A stretch of DNA of 64,000 nucleotides from contig NZ_CP141184.1 in the NCBI RefSeq assembly GCF_035609205.1, positions 1,888,501 through 1,952,500 of the forward strand, given 5' to 3'. Under the pieces are notes generated by a model, which ran no database searches, had not been told where the DNA came from, and saw only the letters and a list, made by a program, of their open reading frames with translations. How positions within the stretch are numbered: position 1 is the first letter of the stretch; the number at the start of each line of letters is the position of its first letter. This stretch comes from Hymenobacter sp. GOD-10R. Its GTDB lineage: Bacteria; Bacteroidota; Bacteroidia; Cytophagales; Hymenobacteraceae. A program made the translations under genes and the position numbers. Positions 1 through 8,891 of this stretch are shown piece after piece.

Positions 1-459
1 GATCTTGAGGTTGTATGTTTCCTTATTAAGAAATTGCAATACAGGGCCTAGCAGGTCGGGAGTAGTGTCATGCAGGGCGAGCGAAATGTGGGGCAGCCAG
101 CAATCGGGGTTGCTAAATTTATCGGTGCGCAGGCAGAGTGGCGCCGTGGTTTCCAAAATGCGATGATGCAGCTGGTTGAGCGCGTCGGAGCGCAGCACCG
201 GAATATAGATAACGGGGTTTGGCCCCGGAAAGACGCCTAGCCCTGTGGTGTGCACCGGAAAAGGCGCGGTCGTTTGGGCAATATCGTGTAGTACTTCCTT
301 CAACGACTCCAGCTTGCGCACCCCAGCGAGCTGGTAGGTGATATGCGGATCAGGGGTGGCCTGCACATCGTCGAGGCCAAAATCCGTTTCAAGTCGTTTG
401 ATGATTTTGTTGATGCGCCGGGCATGCGGAGGGCTGAGCAGCGAAGTAATTGCGAGCAT
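1..459 (-). CDS. 2'-5' RNA ligase family (2H phosphoesterase), 3' end cut by window edge
   Basis: Reading leftward from an ATG at 459 the frame stays open for 153 codons to base 1, so the C-terminus lies outside the window. The protein carries two H-x-T/S motifs, PHITYQL near residue 40 and PHISLAL near residue 135, about 95 residues apart. This is the signature of the 2H phosphoesterase superfamily (LigT/2'-5' RNA ligase, cyclic phosphodiesterases), which act on 2',3'-cyclic or 2'-5' phosphodiester bonds in the cytoplasm. The true substrate cannot be told from sequence. It lies 22 bases downstream of the DinB-like gene on the same strand, so the two are probably co-transcribed. The family call is secure; the exact activity is inference. 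Confidence 0.8.
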   Translation of the reverse strand, partial: MLAITSLLSPPHARRINKIIKRLETDFGLDDVQATPDPHITYQLAGVRKLESLKEVLHDIAQTTAPFPVHTTGLGVFPGPNPVIYIPVLRSDALNQLHHRILETTAPLCLRTDKFSNPDCWLPHISLALHDTTPDLLGPVLQFLNKETYNLKI

Positions 460-481
460 GGAAGTACTTTACTCTAAAACA

Positions 482-1039
482 CTAAGAGTTGTTGGCTGAA
501 CGCTTAAGGTTGTGCGTAAACTGTTCGCTTTGGCCGCGTGGAATGCTGAGCGTCTGCCACGCGTGGCCGCGCAAATGCTTAGCTAGCTGCACCAACTGGC
601 CCGCGTGGTAAGCATAATGGGCCACCTGCCGCTGCAAGGCCGCCAGCGCTGTGTGGCCCTCCCCGCGAATGGTGACGGTACGAAGTAAATCATCGGGCTG
701 AAGCGTGTCGAGCAGCGTGAACAGGATCTGCCAAGCGGCTTCCCATTGCTGTTGCAGCTCCGGCACAACTGCTAGGTCAGCAGGTTCCTCAAACTCCCAG
801 TCGCGCTGACGATCAGGCTTTTCCCCGTCGCTAGTCAGAAAATCGGTGAAGCGCGAGCGAAGGTTGCCCGTCATGTGCTGCACAATCACAGCAGCGCTGT
901 TCGCACCCGGCGCCGGACAAAACAGCCATTCGGCGGGCGTAAGCTGCGCCAAGGCACGATCGGATAGGCTTTTATAGCCCGTGAAGCTGTGACGAAACGA
1001 GGCGAGCAACGCCTGGGCAAGCGGATCAGAATCGAGCAT
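482..1039 (-). CDS. DinB-superfamily protein (DUF1572-like)
   Basis: 185 residues. Histidines at about 55 (VQHM), 141 and 145 (VAHYAYHAGQ) match the three-histidine metal site typical of the DinB/YfiT four-helix bundle. The opening, with a helix followed by GYKSLSDRALAQL and W-x-x-x-P, fits the DUF1572 branch common in Bacteroidota. Members of this superfamily are metal-binding and some are thiol-dependent transferases; for this branch no reaction is established, so none is assigned. It is first in a probable two-gene unit with the downstream 2H phosphoesterase (22-base gap). Confidence 0.8.
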   Translation of the reverse strand: MLDSDPLAQALLASFRHSFTGYKSLSDRALAQLTPAEWLFCPAPGANSAAVIVQHMTGNLRSRFTDFLTSDGEKPDRQRDWEFEEPADLAVVPELQQQWEAAWQILFTLLDTLQPDDLLRTVTIRGEGHTALAALQRQVAHYAYHAGQLVQLAKHLRGHAWQTLSIPRGQSEQFTHNLKRSANNS

Positions 1040-1250
1040 CGGAGCAGCCGGTTAGAGATGAGGTGTCACTAGTAGTTGGTAAACATGGAAAGAAATAGTG
1101 AAAATCTGATCGGCGCAACCATCGCAACCTAGCTTGGCGCCGCTAACCAAACATAAACCATAAATAATTCGCTATTCTGCTAGATTACAAACCCGAATAA
1201 GGAGGTTTATCGTTTAGGGAGTTCGTTTCTTACCTAAAGTATAGTTCGTC

Positions 1251-3434
1251 TTGTCTACGCTGCTGCCAGTCGCGCCATCTGCCGAAAACGCAATGACTGT
1301 CCACCCACGCAGCAACTGGCTGAAGTGGCTGGTCATCATTTTGCTCGTTCTGGGCGGTTTGCTCACGGCGGCTTCCCTGCTGTTCGATCCCTGGCTGCGT
1401 CGGAAGCTGGAAGAACAAGTTGCGGAACGCTCCGCGGGGCGCTATCAGCTACAGCTAGCCTCATTGCACACAAGTTGGTGGCGCCGCTCCGTGCGCCTAC
1501 GGGGCATTCATTTGCGACCTGGTCCTGTCGCCCGGTTTCAAGGTGCCGGAGGTCAGTGGCCACGCGCTACGCTCGAGGTAAAAGAGTTGTTTATTACGGG
1601 CATCGGGGTGGGGGCGCTGCTCCGACATGGCGTACTGCCCATAGGTCACCTGCTGCTTGATACCCCCCGCGTGCAGGTGCTGTCCCTGCCGACTACTATA
1701 TCTCCAAACAGCAACAAGCCTTTGCACGAGCAACTGCCTTTTAGCCTAGAAGGCATTCGTGTAGGGGCCTTGGAAGTGCGCGGACTGGAAGCTAGCTACA
1801 CCACGGGGCGGCAGCCTCTAGCGTCGCTGCGCCGCGGCGATGTGCGTCTGCAGGACATACTGATCAGCGCGGCTGGGGCTGCCGACACGCAGCGCATCGG
1901 GTACGCGGCGAGCATAGAAGCTAGGGTAGCTGGCGTAATAGCTACCGTGCAAGCGCACCAGCTAGCACTTGCGGCCGTGCAGTTTTCTTCCCAAGCGCAT
2001 CGGCTGACGCTGGATTCGCTGGGGGTAGTGCCGACGCGCAGCGGCGGGGCGAAAGGGGCCATGCAGGTGGCGCTGGTGCTACCCCACCTAGCCCTGACGG
2101 GCCTGCAAACTGCCGACCTGCAACGGCGGCAGTTCCGCGCCGACTCGTTACTATTTGAACGGCCCCGTATCACGTTTAAACCGCCCACCATACCACCGCC
2201 AGCCCTGCATAAGCTGCTGGCGCCCTATTTCGACCGGGTGCAGCTCGCGCATGCCGTGGTGACGCATGGGCAGGGAACGGTAACGATTCAGCGCGCTCCG
2301 AAGGTGCAGGAGGTGATGCTCAGCGGCCACAACCTGCGCATCGATGCTGTGGGTGCGCGCGATGCAAGTCGCGTCTACTATGGTCAGGCGTGGACCGCCC
2401 GTACCGGGGCGGGGGGGCTGCTGCTCGATGCGCCCAACTACCGGTTAGCGTATCAGCACATGAGCCTGGCCACTCACTCTGGGCTTTTACAGCTCCATGA
2501 TGTAACGCTGGTACCAACCCTCTCCCCCGCAGCCCTCAATCGGCGGAAGCACCATCAGTCTCCGCACCTCACGGTGCGGCTACCTTCCTTGCGTCTGCTC
2601 GGGCTCGACTACGCCGCTTTGGCTAATCGTAAGATGCTACTGGTGCGGCAGGTTGAAGCTAGGCACCCCCGAGTAAAGGTGGCCGGTGACGGACGGTTTG
2701 CCCTCAACCCGGAAAATTCGGTGGCAACGCCCGATGCTATTGGAAAGCTGCCGTTTCGGGTGAACGTACGTCAACTGCGCGTCACAGACTGCACCATGCA
2801 TTTTACCTATTTGTCGCCGCAGAGCGGGCGTGTCGGCTCGATGAGTCTGAACCGTATGCAGGGCACCATCACCAACATCACCAACGACCCGCGCCGCATG
2901 ACGAACGCTCACCCAGTAGTAGCGCGCGTATCGGGGTGGATCCAGAACCAATGCCACGTGCAGGCTACCTTTTGGCTGCCACTCCTCGATCCGCAAGGGC
3001 GACACCGGGTGGAAGGTACGTTTGGAGCGGCACCTATCACGATGCTCAACTCTATCACCCAGCCGTGCCGCCTAGTTGGTTTTAAAAGCGGACAGGTAAA
3101 ACACGTGTTTGTGCAGATGCGGGCCGACCGCCGCCACATCGAAGGTATTATGCGGGCGCAGTACGCTGATTTGCAGCTCACGTTTCTGGCAAAAGACGGC
3201 GGTGCCGACCACAAGAACCTACTCTCGAAAGTGAAATCGAAGTTGGTGAATGTAGTAGTGATTCGCGACGAGAACCCGCGCCGTCGCGGCACGCTCAAAC
3301 CCGGCTACATCCAAAGCCGCCGCGACCTTCGCTTGTCCGTCTTTTCGTTGTGGCGTCAGGGCTTGGTGAGCGGTATGCTCAACAGCATTGGCGTGCCGCA
3401 GAACATGGCGCAGAAGTTTAGTGAAGCAGAGTAG
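1251..3434 (+). CDS. Large AsmA/DUF748-like membrane-anchored protein
   Basis: 727 residues counted from a TTG at 1251. An ATG at 1293 in the same frame is an equally plausible start, since both precede the same membrane anchor. A single hydrophobic segment at about residues 23-45 (LVIILLVLGGLL) is followed by a long region predicted to be mostly beta-strand, with periodic L-x-V-x-x-L patterns and short basic linkers. That is the layout of AsmA-like or DUF748 proteins, which are anchored in the inner membrane and span the periplasm. There is no enzyme motif. Family members have been linked to lipid transfer and outer membrane assembly; that role here is inference from architecture. A GGAGG-like tract at about 1201-1205 is too far from either start to settle the choice. 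Confidence 0.65.
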   Translation: MSTLLPVAPSAENAMTVHPRSNWLKWLVIILLVLGGLLTAASLLFDPWLRRKLEEQVAERSAGRYQLQLASLHTSWWRRSVRLRGIHLRPGPVARFQGAGGQWPRATLEVKELFITGIGVGALLRHGVLPIGHLLLDTPRVQVLSLPTTISPNSNKPLHEQLPFSLEGIRVGALEVRGLEASYTTGRQPLASLRRGDVRLQDILISAAGAADTQRIGYAASIEARVAGVIATVQAHQLALAAVQFSSQAHRLTLDSLGVVPTRSGGAKGAMQVALVLPHLALTGLQTADLQRRQFRADSLLFERPRITFKPPTIPPPALHKLLAPYFDRVQLAHAVVTHGQGTVTIQRAPKVQEVMLSGHNLRIDAVGARDASRVYYGQAWTARTGAGGLLLDAPNYRLAYQHMSLATHSGLLQLHDVTLVPTLSPAALNRRKHHQSPHLTVRLPSLRLLGLDYAALANRKMLLVRQVEARHPRVKVAGDGRFALNPENSVATPDAIGKLPFRVNVRQLRVTDCTMHFTYLSPQSGRVGSMSLNRMQGTITNITNDPRRMTNAHPVVARVSGWIQNQCHVQATFWLPLLDPQGRHRVEGTFGAAPITMLNSITQPCRLVGFKSGQVKHVFVQMRADRRHIEGIMRAQYADLQLTFLAKDGGADHKNLLSKVKSKLVNVVVIRDENPRRRGTLKPGYIQSRRDLRLSVFSLWRQGLVSGMLNSIGVPQNMAQKFSEAE

Positions 3435-3499
3435 GCGAACCTAGGTAGGCAAGCGGAAGCGCGAAAACCTGCTCCGCACTACTAGTCAGTTGGCTTCGC

Positions 3500-4525
3500 T
3501 TAGAACCGTACTTTCTGAATTGTAAACTCACGGACTGGTGGCTGCTGGTTATTTTGCAACGCATTCAGGTGCGAGTAGAGCACGTACGGCTCCTGGGCCG
3601 TGCGCCGGGCTAGGGTAGTCGGGTACACGTCGGGAGTGGTGAAGGTGCCCGTGGTAGTTGCCGTGAGCCAGTTATCGGTGCTGTGGAGCCGCACGATTTT
3701 GTTCTGCTTATTCAGCACTACTAGCAGGGTCGAGTCGCCCTGGAATTGCATGCCGTCGCCGCCAGTCAGGTCTTGGTCGGTGGTAATCTTGGTAATGGTG
3801 CCGCCAGTGCCATTGCCATTAACTGGGATTTTTAGCAGCGTACCCGTGTCCGACTTAACCGTTACTACAAAGCCTTTGGTGTTATAAGCGATGCCGTTAA
3901 GTCCAATTACTCCCGGTCCGGACGGAGCTAAGAGCGCATCCTGCTTGAAAATGGAAGCGGCATTCTGGGAGTTTATTCTGTAGATAACGGGCGAGAAGCT
4001 GTCGGTTACATACGCAGTGCCTGCGCCATCCAGCGCTATGTCGTTGGCGTAGTGTGGTTGGAATCGCTGAAAAAGGCTGTCTAGCGCAAGGTATCTGAGG
4101 CGGGCGCCAGTGTTATTATCGAAAATAACTACGCGGGCTGTTTTTCGCAAGGTGCGCGCCGTAGAGCGCGTTGTGTTGTAGCCAAGATCGCCAACGGCGA
4201 CTAGCAGGCGGCCGCTGGCCCGGTCAACGTTCACGCCGACGCTGGATATTAGGCTGGTGTCGTTGATAAAGGCTTGGTAAGTGTTGTAGTCGGATACCCG
4301 GCCAATGGTGCCAAACGTCTGGGAACCAACCACGAAGCAATTATTCTGCGCATCGAATTGAACGCCTTCCGGATAAAGAGCCTGTTCCTTTTGAGTAACG
4401 GTAATAGTTTCTTGATGCTTCAACGACAAGTCGTCGGTGTCGTCGGTGCAGCCGGTCGCCAGCAGGAGCGTGCTCCCCAGGAGCGATAGGGTAGAATAAG
4501 AGCGGAAGAAACGCGAGATAGGCAT
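3500..4525 (-). CDS. Lipoprotein with SMP-30/NHL-like beta-propeller
   Basis: 341 residues. The N-terminus has a hydrophobic stretch ending in a lipobox (LLATGC, Cys26), so it should be a lipoprotein. The rest contains repeated strand motifs of the kind V-x-x-D-x-x-x-G-x-L-x-V, including YANDIALDGAGTAYVTD near the middle and LNGIAYNTKGFVVTV after it. These resemble SMP-30/gluconolactonase and NHL six-bladed propellers. No catalytic metal ligands are obvious, so a binding or structural role is as likely as lactonase activity. It stands alone, convergent with the upstream AsmA-like gene. A near-consensus -7 element (GATCTTTG on the minus strand, about 4596-4606) lies upstream. Confidence 0.7.
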   Translation of the reverse strand: MPISRFFRSYSTLSLLGSTLLLATGCTDDTDDLSLKHQETITVTQKEQALYPEGVQFDAQNNCFVVGSQTFGTIGRVSDYNTYQAFINDTSLISSVGVNVDRASGRLLVAVGDLGYNTTRSTARTLRKTARVVIFDNNTGARLRYLALDSLFQRFQPHYANDIALDGAGTAYVTDSFSPVIYRINSQNAASIFKQDALLAPSGPGVIGLNGIAYNTKGFVVTVKSDTGTLLKIPVNGNGTGGTITKITTDQDLTGGDGMQFQGDSTLLVVLNKQNKIVRLHSTDNWLTATTTGTFTTPDVYPTTLARRTAQEPYVLYSHLNALQNNQQPPVREFTIQKVRF

Positions 4526-4838
4526 TTAGAGACTATAATAACTTGACGGGTACAGGCTTGCCGAACAAGCAGACAGCAGATAATGCCTCCGCTTTTCAGA
4601 CAAAGATCGAAGCTAGCTAGGTTCAACGCTTGCATAACGTTGAGCACGATGAATCGGTATGCCTAGGTTAACAACTTGACGCTTGGTAAAAGTAATACCT
4701 GTAGCGCCAACCCGCCACAAGCGCCCCACCGACGTTGGTAAGCTTACAGATGGCAAAAAGAGCTTGGCTCGCGAAAAAGCCCATCGCTAAGCTAGCTGCG
4801 CCCGGGTAGAGCACCTATCTTACCAGCAAAAAAGCTGC
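4526..4838. other. Divergent intergenic region (about 310 bases)
   Basis: The region separates the minus-strand propeller lipoprotein from the plus-strand amidase and must contain both promoters. I see several CTAG motifs but no open frame of note, no strong hairpin and no repeat. Confidence 0.5.
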
Positions 4839-6476
4839 ATGGACCGAAGAATATTCTTGCGCAATGGCGGCCTCACCGGCCTTGCTTTATCTACTTTCTC
4901 CTTCAGCGCGTGCACATCGGCGCCGGAGCAGGCTAAGCAGGCGGACAGCGCCGGCAATACGGACGCTAGCACCACCGAGTCGTTTGAGCTTAACGAGGCT
5001 ACTATCGGCGACTTGCAGAACAAGATGAGCGGCGGCCAACTGACGTCGCGCGCCATTACGGAGCTGTACCTAAAGCGCATTGAGGCCATCGACCAAAACG
5101 GACCTAAGTTGCGGGCTGTGGTGGAAGTCAACCCCGACGCTCTGAGCATTGCCGATGCGCTGGATAGGGAGCGCAAAGCAGGCAAAGTGCGCGGGCCGCT
5201 GCACGGTATTCCGGTGCTCATCAAGGACAACATCGACAGCGGCGACAAGATGCAGACCACGGCGGGCTCGCTGGCGCTGGCTGGCCATAAGGCGGCGCAG
5301 GATGCATTCATTGTAAAGAAGTTACGCGAAGCGGGTGCCGTGCTGCTTGGCAAAACGAACCTGAGCGAGTGGGCTAACTTTCGCTCCTCGCGCAGCACCA
5401 GCGGCTGGAGCAGTCGCGGCGGCCAAACCAGGAACGCCTACATCACCGACCGCACACCCAGCGGATCTAGCTCGGGCTCGGGCGTAGCCGTATCGGCGAG
5501 CATGTGCGCGGTGGCTATCGGCACCGAAACAGATGGCTCAGTGGTATCGCCGTCGTCGTGTTCGGGCATTGTGGGCGTGAAGCCGACGGTCGGGCTGCTG
5601 AGCCGCTCGGGCATCATCCCGATTTCGGCTACCCAGGACACGGCCGGCCCCATGGCGCGCACCGTGCGCGACGCCGCCATTCTACTCGCTGCCCTGGCCG
5701 GCGCCGACCCCGCCGACGCCGTTACGCAGGAGAGCACCGGCAAAATGCAGCCCGACTACACCAAGTTCTTGGATGCCAACGGTCTGAAAGGCAAACGCAT
5801 CGGGGTGGAAAAAGGCCACCTAAAAGGCGAATCGGATGCCGTGCCGCTGTTTCAGCAGGCCGTGGCGTTGTTGAAAGCGCAAGGCGCGACCATCGTAGAA
5901 GTTGACGTGGAAAAGCAAACCGATTCGCTCGGCGAAGCCGAGTACAACGTGCTGCTTTACGAGTTCAAGGATGGGGTGAACAAGTACCTAGCTACGGCTG
6001 GCGCACCGGTAAAAACCCTGCAAGACGTCATTGCTTTCAACACCCAAAACAAGGCCAAGGCCATGCCCTTCTTTCAGCAGGAAACGCTGGAATCGTCGCA
6101 GAAGCTCGACGGTCTCGCTAGCCCCAAGTACAAGGAGGCCGTGAGCAAATCGCGTAACGGTGCCCGCCGTGCCCTAGATTCAACCCTGCAGAAGGACAAG
6201 CTCGACGCCATCGTGGCCATCACCAACGGACCTTCGCCCTGCATCGATCTGGTGAATGGCGACTCGTGGAAAGGACCGGGCTTTTCGTCGCCGGCGGCTA
6301 TGGCGGGCTACCCGCACATCACGGTGCCAATGGGCCTCGCGCACGGGCTGCCGGTGGGCTTGTCTTTCGTAGGCTCCGCCTACAGCGAAGCTAGCTTGTT
6401 CACCTTGGCTTACGCCTACGAGCAAGCCTCGAAGCTGCGCGTGGCTCCTAAGTTCCAGGGTCCGCTCGTCGGCTAA
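4839..6476 (+). CDS. Amidase signature family hydrolase, exported Tat lipoprotein
   Basis: 545 residues, similar in size to other exported amidases. The Ser-cisSer-Lys triad is visible: Lys129 in VLIKDN, the serine-rich loop PSGSSSGSG at 207-215 with Ser210 as the likely cis-serine, and Ser234 in TDGSVVSP as nucleophile. The 24-residue spacing of the two serines matches fatty-acid amide hydrolase. The N-terminus is a twin-arginine type signal (DRRIFLRNGG) followed by a lipobox-like FSAC at Cys25, so the enzyme is probably exported folded and lipidated. It hydrolyses amides of unknown identity. It is not GatA, because it is exported and has no gatB/gatC neighbours. The loop reads PSGSS rather than the usual GGSS, a mild variation. 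Confidence 0.88.
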   Translation: MDRRIFLRNGGLTGLALSTFSFSACTSAPEQAKQADSAGNTDASTTESFELNEATIGDLQNKMSGGQLTSRAITELYLKRIEAIDQNGPKLRAVVEVNPDALSIADALDRERKAGKVRGPLHGIPVLIKDNIDSGDKMQTTAGSLALAGHKAAQDAFIVKKLREAGAVLLGKTNLSEWANFRSSRSTSGWSSRGGQTRNAYITDRTPSGSSSGSGVAVSASMCAVAIGTETDGSVVSPSSCSGIVGVKPTVGLLSRSGIIPISATQDTAGPMARTVRDAAILLAALAGADPADAVTQESTGKMQPDYTKFLDANGLKGKRIGVEKGHLKGESDAVPLFQQAVALLKAQGATIVEVDVEKQTDSLGEAEYNVLLYEFKDGVNKYLATAGAPVKTLQDVIAFNTQNKAKAMPFFQQETLESSQKLDGLASPKYKEAVSKSRNGARRALDSTLQKDKLDAIVAITNGPSPCIDLVNGDSWKGPGFSSPAAMAGYPHITVPMGLAHGLPVGLSFVGSAYSEASLFTLAYAYEQASKLRVAPKFQGPLVG

Positions 6477-6499
6477 AAACGAAGCTTAGCATGTGTGCC

Positions 6500-6662
6500 C
6501 GGTCGGAGGCCCTAGGCGTCCGGCCGGCTTTCGGTTGTGGGCGTCCGTAGAAGCTGAGTGCACGTACTTCCAAAACCCTGACAGGGGCTTAAAGCCCTGT
6601 CAGAGTTGCAACGGCAGCACGAAACTTCTTAACAACTGGTCCGACGCCCTAGGCGTCGGACC
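6500..6662. repeat. Three small intergenic palindromes
   Basis: Between the amidase and tag lie three hairpins. The one at 6578-6603 is a near-perfect palindrome beginning CTGACAGGGGCTT. The one at 6638-6662 pairs GGTCCGACG with CGTCGGACC around CCCTAGG. The one at 6500-6525 is a looser version of the second (GGTCGG, CCCTAGGCGTC). None is followed by a T-run, so they resemble dispersed repeat hairpins more than terminators. A 65-codon frame over this stretch is not credible. Confidence 0.6.
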
Positions 6663-6691
6663 GGAAAACGGCGATCCTACTATCTATTAAA

Positions 6692-7312
6692 ATGCTCGCT
6701 TCAAGTTCTCAAACCTCTCAGCGTTGCCCTTGGGCCGAGCGCAGCGAGTTGCTACGCGACTTTCACGACCATGAATGGGGCGAGCCGGTGGCAGAAGCTA
6801 GCATCTTGTTTGAATACTTAGTGTTGCACACCTTTCAGCTAGGCTTCGACTTTCCGGTGGTGCTCAAGCGGCGCGAGGCATTCCGAGAGCTGCTGGCCAG
6901 CTTCGACCCGGTGCGGATAGCGCGCTTTGGGGACGACGATATTGCCGAACTGATGCTCAATCCGCGCATTATCCGAAACCGGCGCAAGCTGGAAGGCACC
7001 GTGCAAAACGCTCAGGCGTGGCTGAAGTTGCAACAGGAGCTAGGGGGCGAAGCGGGCCTGTTGCCGTTTTTCTACGAGTATGTGGGTGGCAAAACGGTTG
7101 ACAACCGGCGTAGCGAGCAGAACCCCGTACCGCTCTCCACACCTGAAAGCGAGGCCATGAGCAAGGACCTGAAACGGCGCGGCTTCGTGATGACCGGCCC
7201 GATGACGTGCTACAACATCCTGCAAACGGCTGGTATCGTGAACGACCACTTGCTCACCTGTTCCCGGCACGCCGCATGCAACAGCCTCGCTATAGCGGAG
7301 GGGCGTACCTAG
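6692..7312 (+). CDS. tag: DNA-3-methyladenine glycosylase I
   Basis: 206 residues; family members are about 190. It removes 3-methyladenine from alkylated DNA to start base excision repair. Visible family features are RCPWA near residue 12, FHDHEWGEP at 24-32, VLKRREAFRE, the NPRIIRNRRKL segment, and a C-terminal MTGPMTCYNILQTAGIVNDHLLTC-type block. Cysteine 12, a histidine of the FHDHEWG block and the C-terminal His/Cys would form the zinc snap of this family. The usual QAGLSW block reads QLGFDF here, a conservative but uncommon variant. The ATG at 6692 is the only nearby start. Confidence 0.93.
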   Translation: MLASSSQTSQRCPWAERSELLRDFHDHEWGEPVAEASILFEYLVLHTFQLGFDFPVVLKRREAFRELLASFDPVRIARFGDDDIAELMLNPRIIRNRRKLEGTVQNAQAWLKLQQELGGEAGLLPFFYEYVGGKTVDNRRSEQNPVPLSTPESEAMSKDLKRRGFVMTGPMTCYNILQTAGIVNDHLLTCSRHAACNSLAIAEGRT

Positions 7313-7333
7313 GTTGCACGCCTGTGTAGCACT

Positions 7334-7759
7334 TTAGTGTAGCTGCAACCAAGCTCGCGCCTCTGCCTCTGTCGGGAAAGAACGATAGGGCAGATGCAAA
7401 TGCTGCGCCTGTGCAACGACCGGCACGGCGGAGAGCCGGGCAAATACATCTGTGGCAACCACACAAGCCACGGATTGGAAGCCGGCTAGGTTGGGTAAAC
7501 ATGGTAGCCATTCGTTCACCATCCAGCTTTTGGCGGCTTCCGAGTAAGGCGCTGCCTCGTGCTCATCGAGGAGCAGCTTAGGATAATGGGTAAGATGCTG
7601 GGCCCGCAAGAGTTGACTCAACAACGGCTGGAGCCCACTTACATCGCGTAGCACGCGGTGCCAGCACAGGCAGATGAGCTGTTGGTCAGGCTCTTGCGTG
7701 ATGTGGCCGAGAGAGTTCTCAAACAAGAGAACAGAGGACGTGAGTTGCTGAGCAAGCAT
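7334..7759 (-). CDS. Hypothetical protein, possibly SpoIIAA/STAS-like
   Basis: 141 residues, soluble, with no signal or membrane segment. The ending (YRSFPTEAEARAWLQ) and the run VACVVATDVFARLS recall the small SpoIIAA-like STAS proteins common in Hymenobacter-type genomes, but the match rests on style rather than a diagnostic motif. It is convergent with tag and shares no operon. Function is not assigned. Confidence 0.6.
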   Translation of the reverse strand: MLAQQLTSSVLLFENSLGHITQEPDQQLICLCWHRVLRDVSGLQPLLSQLLRAQHLTHYPKLLLDEHEAAPYSEAAKSWMVNEWLPCLPNLAGFQSVACVVATDVFARLSAVPVVAQAQHLHLPYRSFPTEAEARAWLQLH

Positions 7760-8023
7760 AAGGAACCCAATAAGACCGAGAAAAAAAGTGTATCGGTTGA
7801 ACCATGCAGTAATGGCTTATGGGTTCCTAATAAAGATCGGGGTGCCTAGTGAATGCCTGATGAACTGGCTCTTAAATGGCGAGACCATGCAGCACGTTGA
7901 GGCTGAACCTGGGCTTGGTGTCGTTTGAGCGAACGAATAAACCTAGGTAGCTCAAACCGCCGGGCTTTCTTTTCCAACGGTCTGAACACCTAGGCTCGGA
8001 ACTTCTTGAACCAGGCTAGGTGC

Positions 8024-8437
8024 TTATTGGCTGTCTCGTGGCGGACCTTGGCCGTCTTTGGGTGGCCGCGAGCGGTCTTTTTTCTTGGCTTGGTACTTCG
8101 CATACTGCTCGCTGGTCAGCGTCGCCTTCAACTGAGTATCAACCTGGCTTTCCAGCTTGCGCATGCCGCTCATCAGTTTGTCGCGGTCGTTGCCGGTGGT
8201 GCTGCGCAGGTCTTCTATTTCTTGCTGCTGATTCTTGAAGATGGCATCGACGCGCTCCTGCTGGTCGACCGATAGGTTCAGATCCTTCAGCAACTCGGCC
8301 GACAATGGGCCGGGGCCGCCCGGCGAGCGGCGGCCAGGCGTTTCCTGCTCAATACCTTGCCGGAAACCAGCGGCAACAGGATGCGTGGGCTTGCCGAGTA
8401 CGCTAGCGAGGCACAAGCCCAGAAATAAAAGCTTCAT
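8024..8437 (-). CDS. Small secreted Spy/CpxP-like protein
   Basis: 137 residues. An N-terminal signal-like segment (MKLLFLGLCLASVLG) precedes a helical region containing LNLSVDQQERVDAIFKNQ and LTSEQYAKYQAKKK. These are two LTxxQ-type motifs of the Spy/CpxP periplasmic family, small alpha-helical chaperones or metal-stress proteins. The tail is rich in Pro, Lys, Arg and Asp and likely disordered. A related, shorter gene follows upstream on the same strand at 8607-8822. Chaperone function is inferred from family only. Confidence 0.7.
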   Translation of the reverse strand: MKLLFLGLCLASVLGKPTHPVAAGFRQGIEQETPGRRSPGGPGPLSAELLKDLNLSVDQQERVDAIFKNQQQEIEDLRSTTGNDRDKLMSGMRKLESQVDTQLKATLTSEQYAKYQAKKKDRSRPPKDGQGPPRDSQ

Positions 8438-8606
8438 AAAAGAAAGATGGAAGGATGAGTAGCAACCGGATGCAGTACCCGTTGTAGGGATGATGCCACC
8501 AAGCTATCCGGAAGGCTAGCGCAAAAGGAGGGAAGTCGGCCGAGGGGCCGATTTCCCCGATCAAAGCCGCTTTTCTTATCGTTGCTGACGGCAGCAAAGC
8601 ACCACA

Positions 8607-8822
8607 TTAGCGCCGCGGCGGCCGGCGCCCCGACATACCATTGTACTTGTGTTTGCCCGCGGCTTGCTGGCTCTGATACTTGGCGTACTGATCGGCAGAG
8701 AGTACGGATTGAAGCTGCATTTCTTCCTCGTCTTTGGGGCGCTGCTGGCTGTTTTTCATGACGAAAACCGTTTGAGTGTTAGTAAGTAGAGGCAAGCAGG
8801 TAGAAAGGACGAGAACCACCAT
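8607..8822 (-). CDS. Short Spy-like paralogue, possibly decayed
   Basis: 71 residues from the ATG at 8822; an in-frame upstream start at 8891 would put extra residues before the signal-like segment and is less likely. The N-terminus (MVVLVLSTCLPLLT) looks like an export signal. The only other recognisable part is LSADQYAKYQSQQAAGK, nearly the same as the LTSEQYAKYQ motif of the gene at 8024-8437. The helices that normally come before that motif are missing, so this is either a minimal relative or the remnant of a duplication. Confidence 0.45.
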   Translation of the reverse strand: MVVLVLSTCLPLLTNTQTVFVMKNSQQRPKDEEEMQLQSVLSADQYAKYQSQQAAGKHKYNGMSGRRPPRR

Positions 8823-8891
8823 GAAGTAAGGGTGAACTTCCTTTCTGACTTGACCAAAGCTAAAGAGCAGCTTGGCTGCGATCCACGCCAA

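Noticed and set aside
6493..6690. 65-codon plus-strand frame
   Set aside because: It is made of the three intergenic palindromes.
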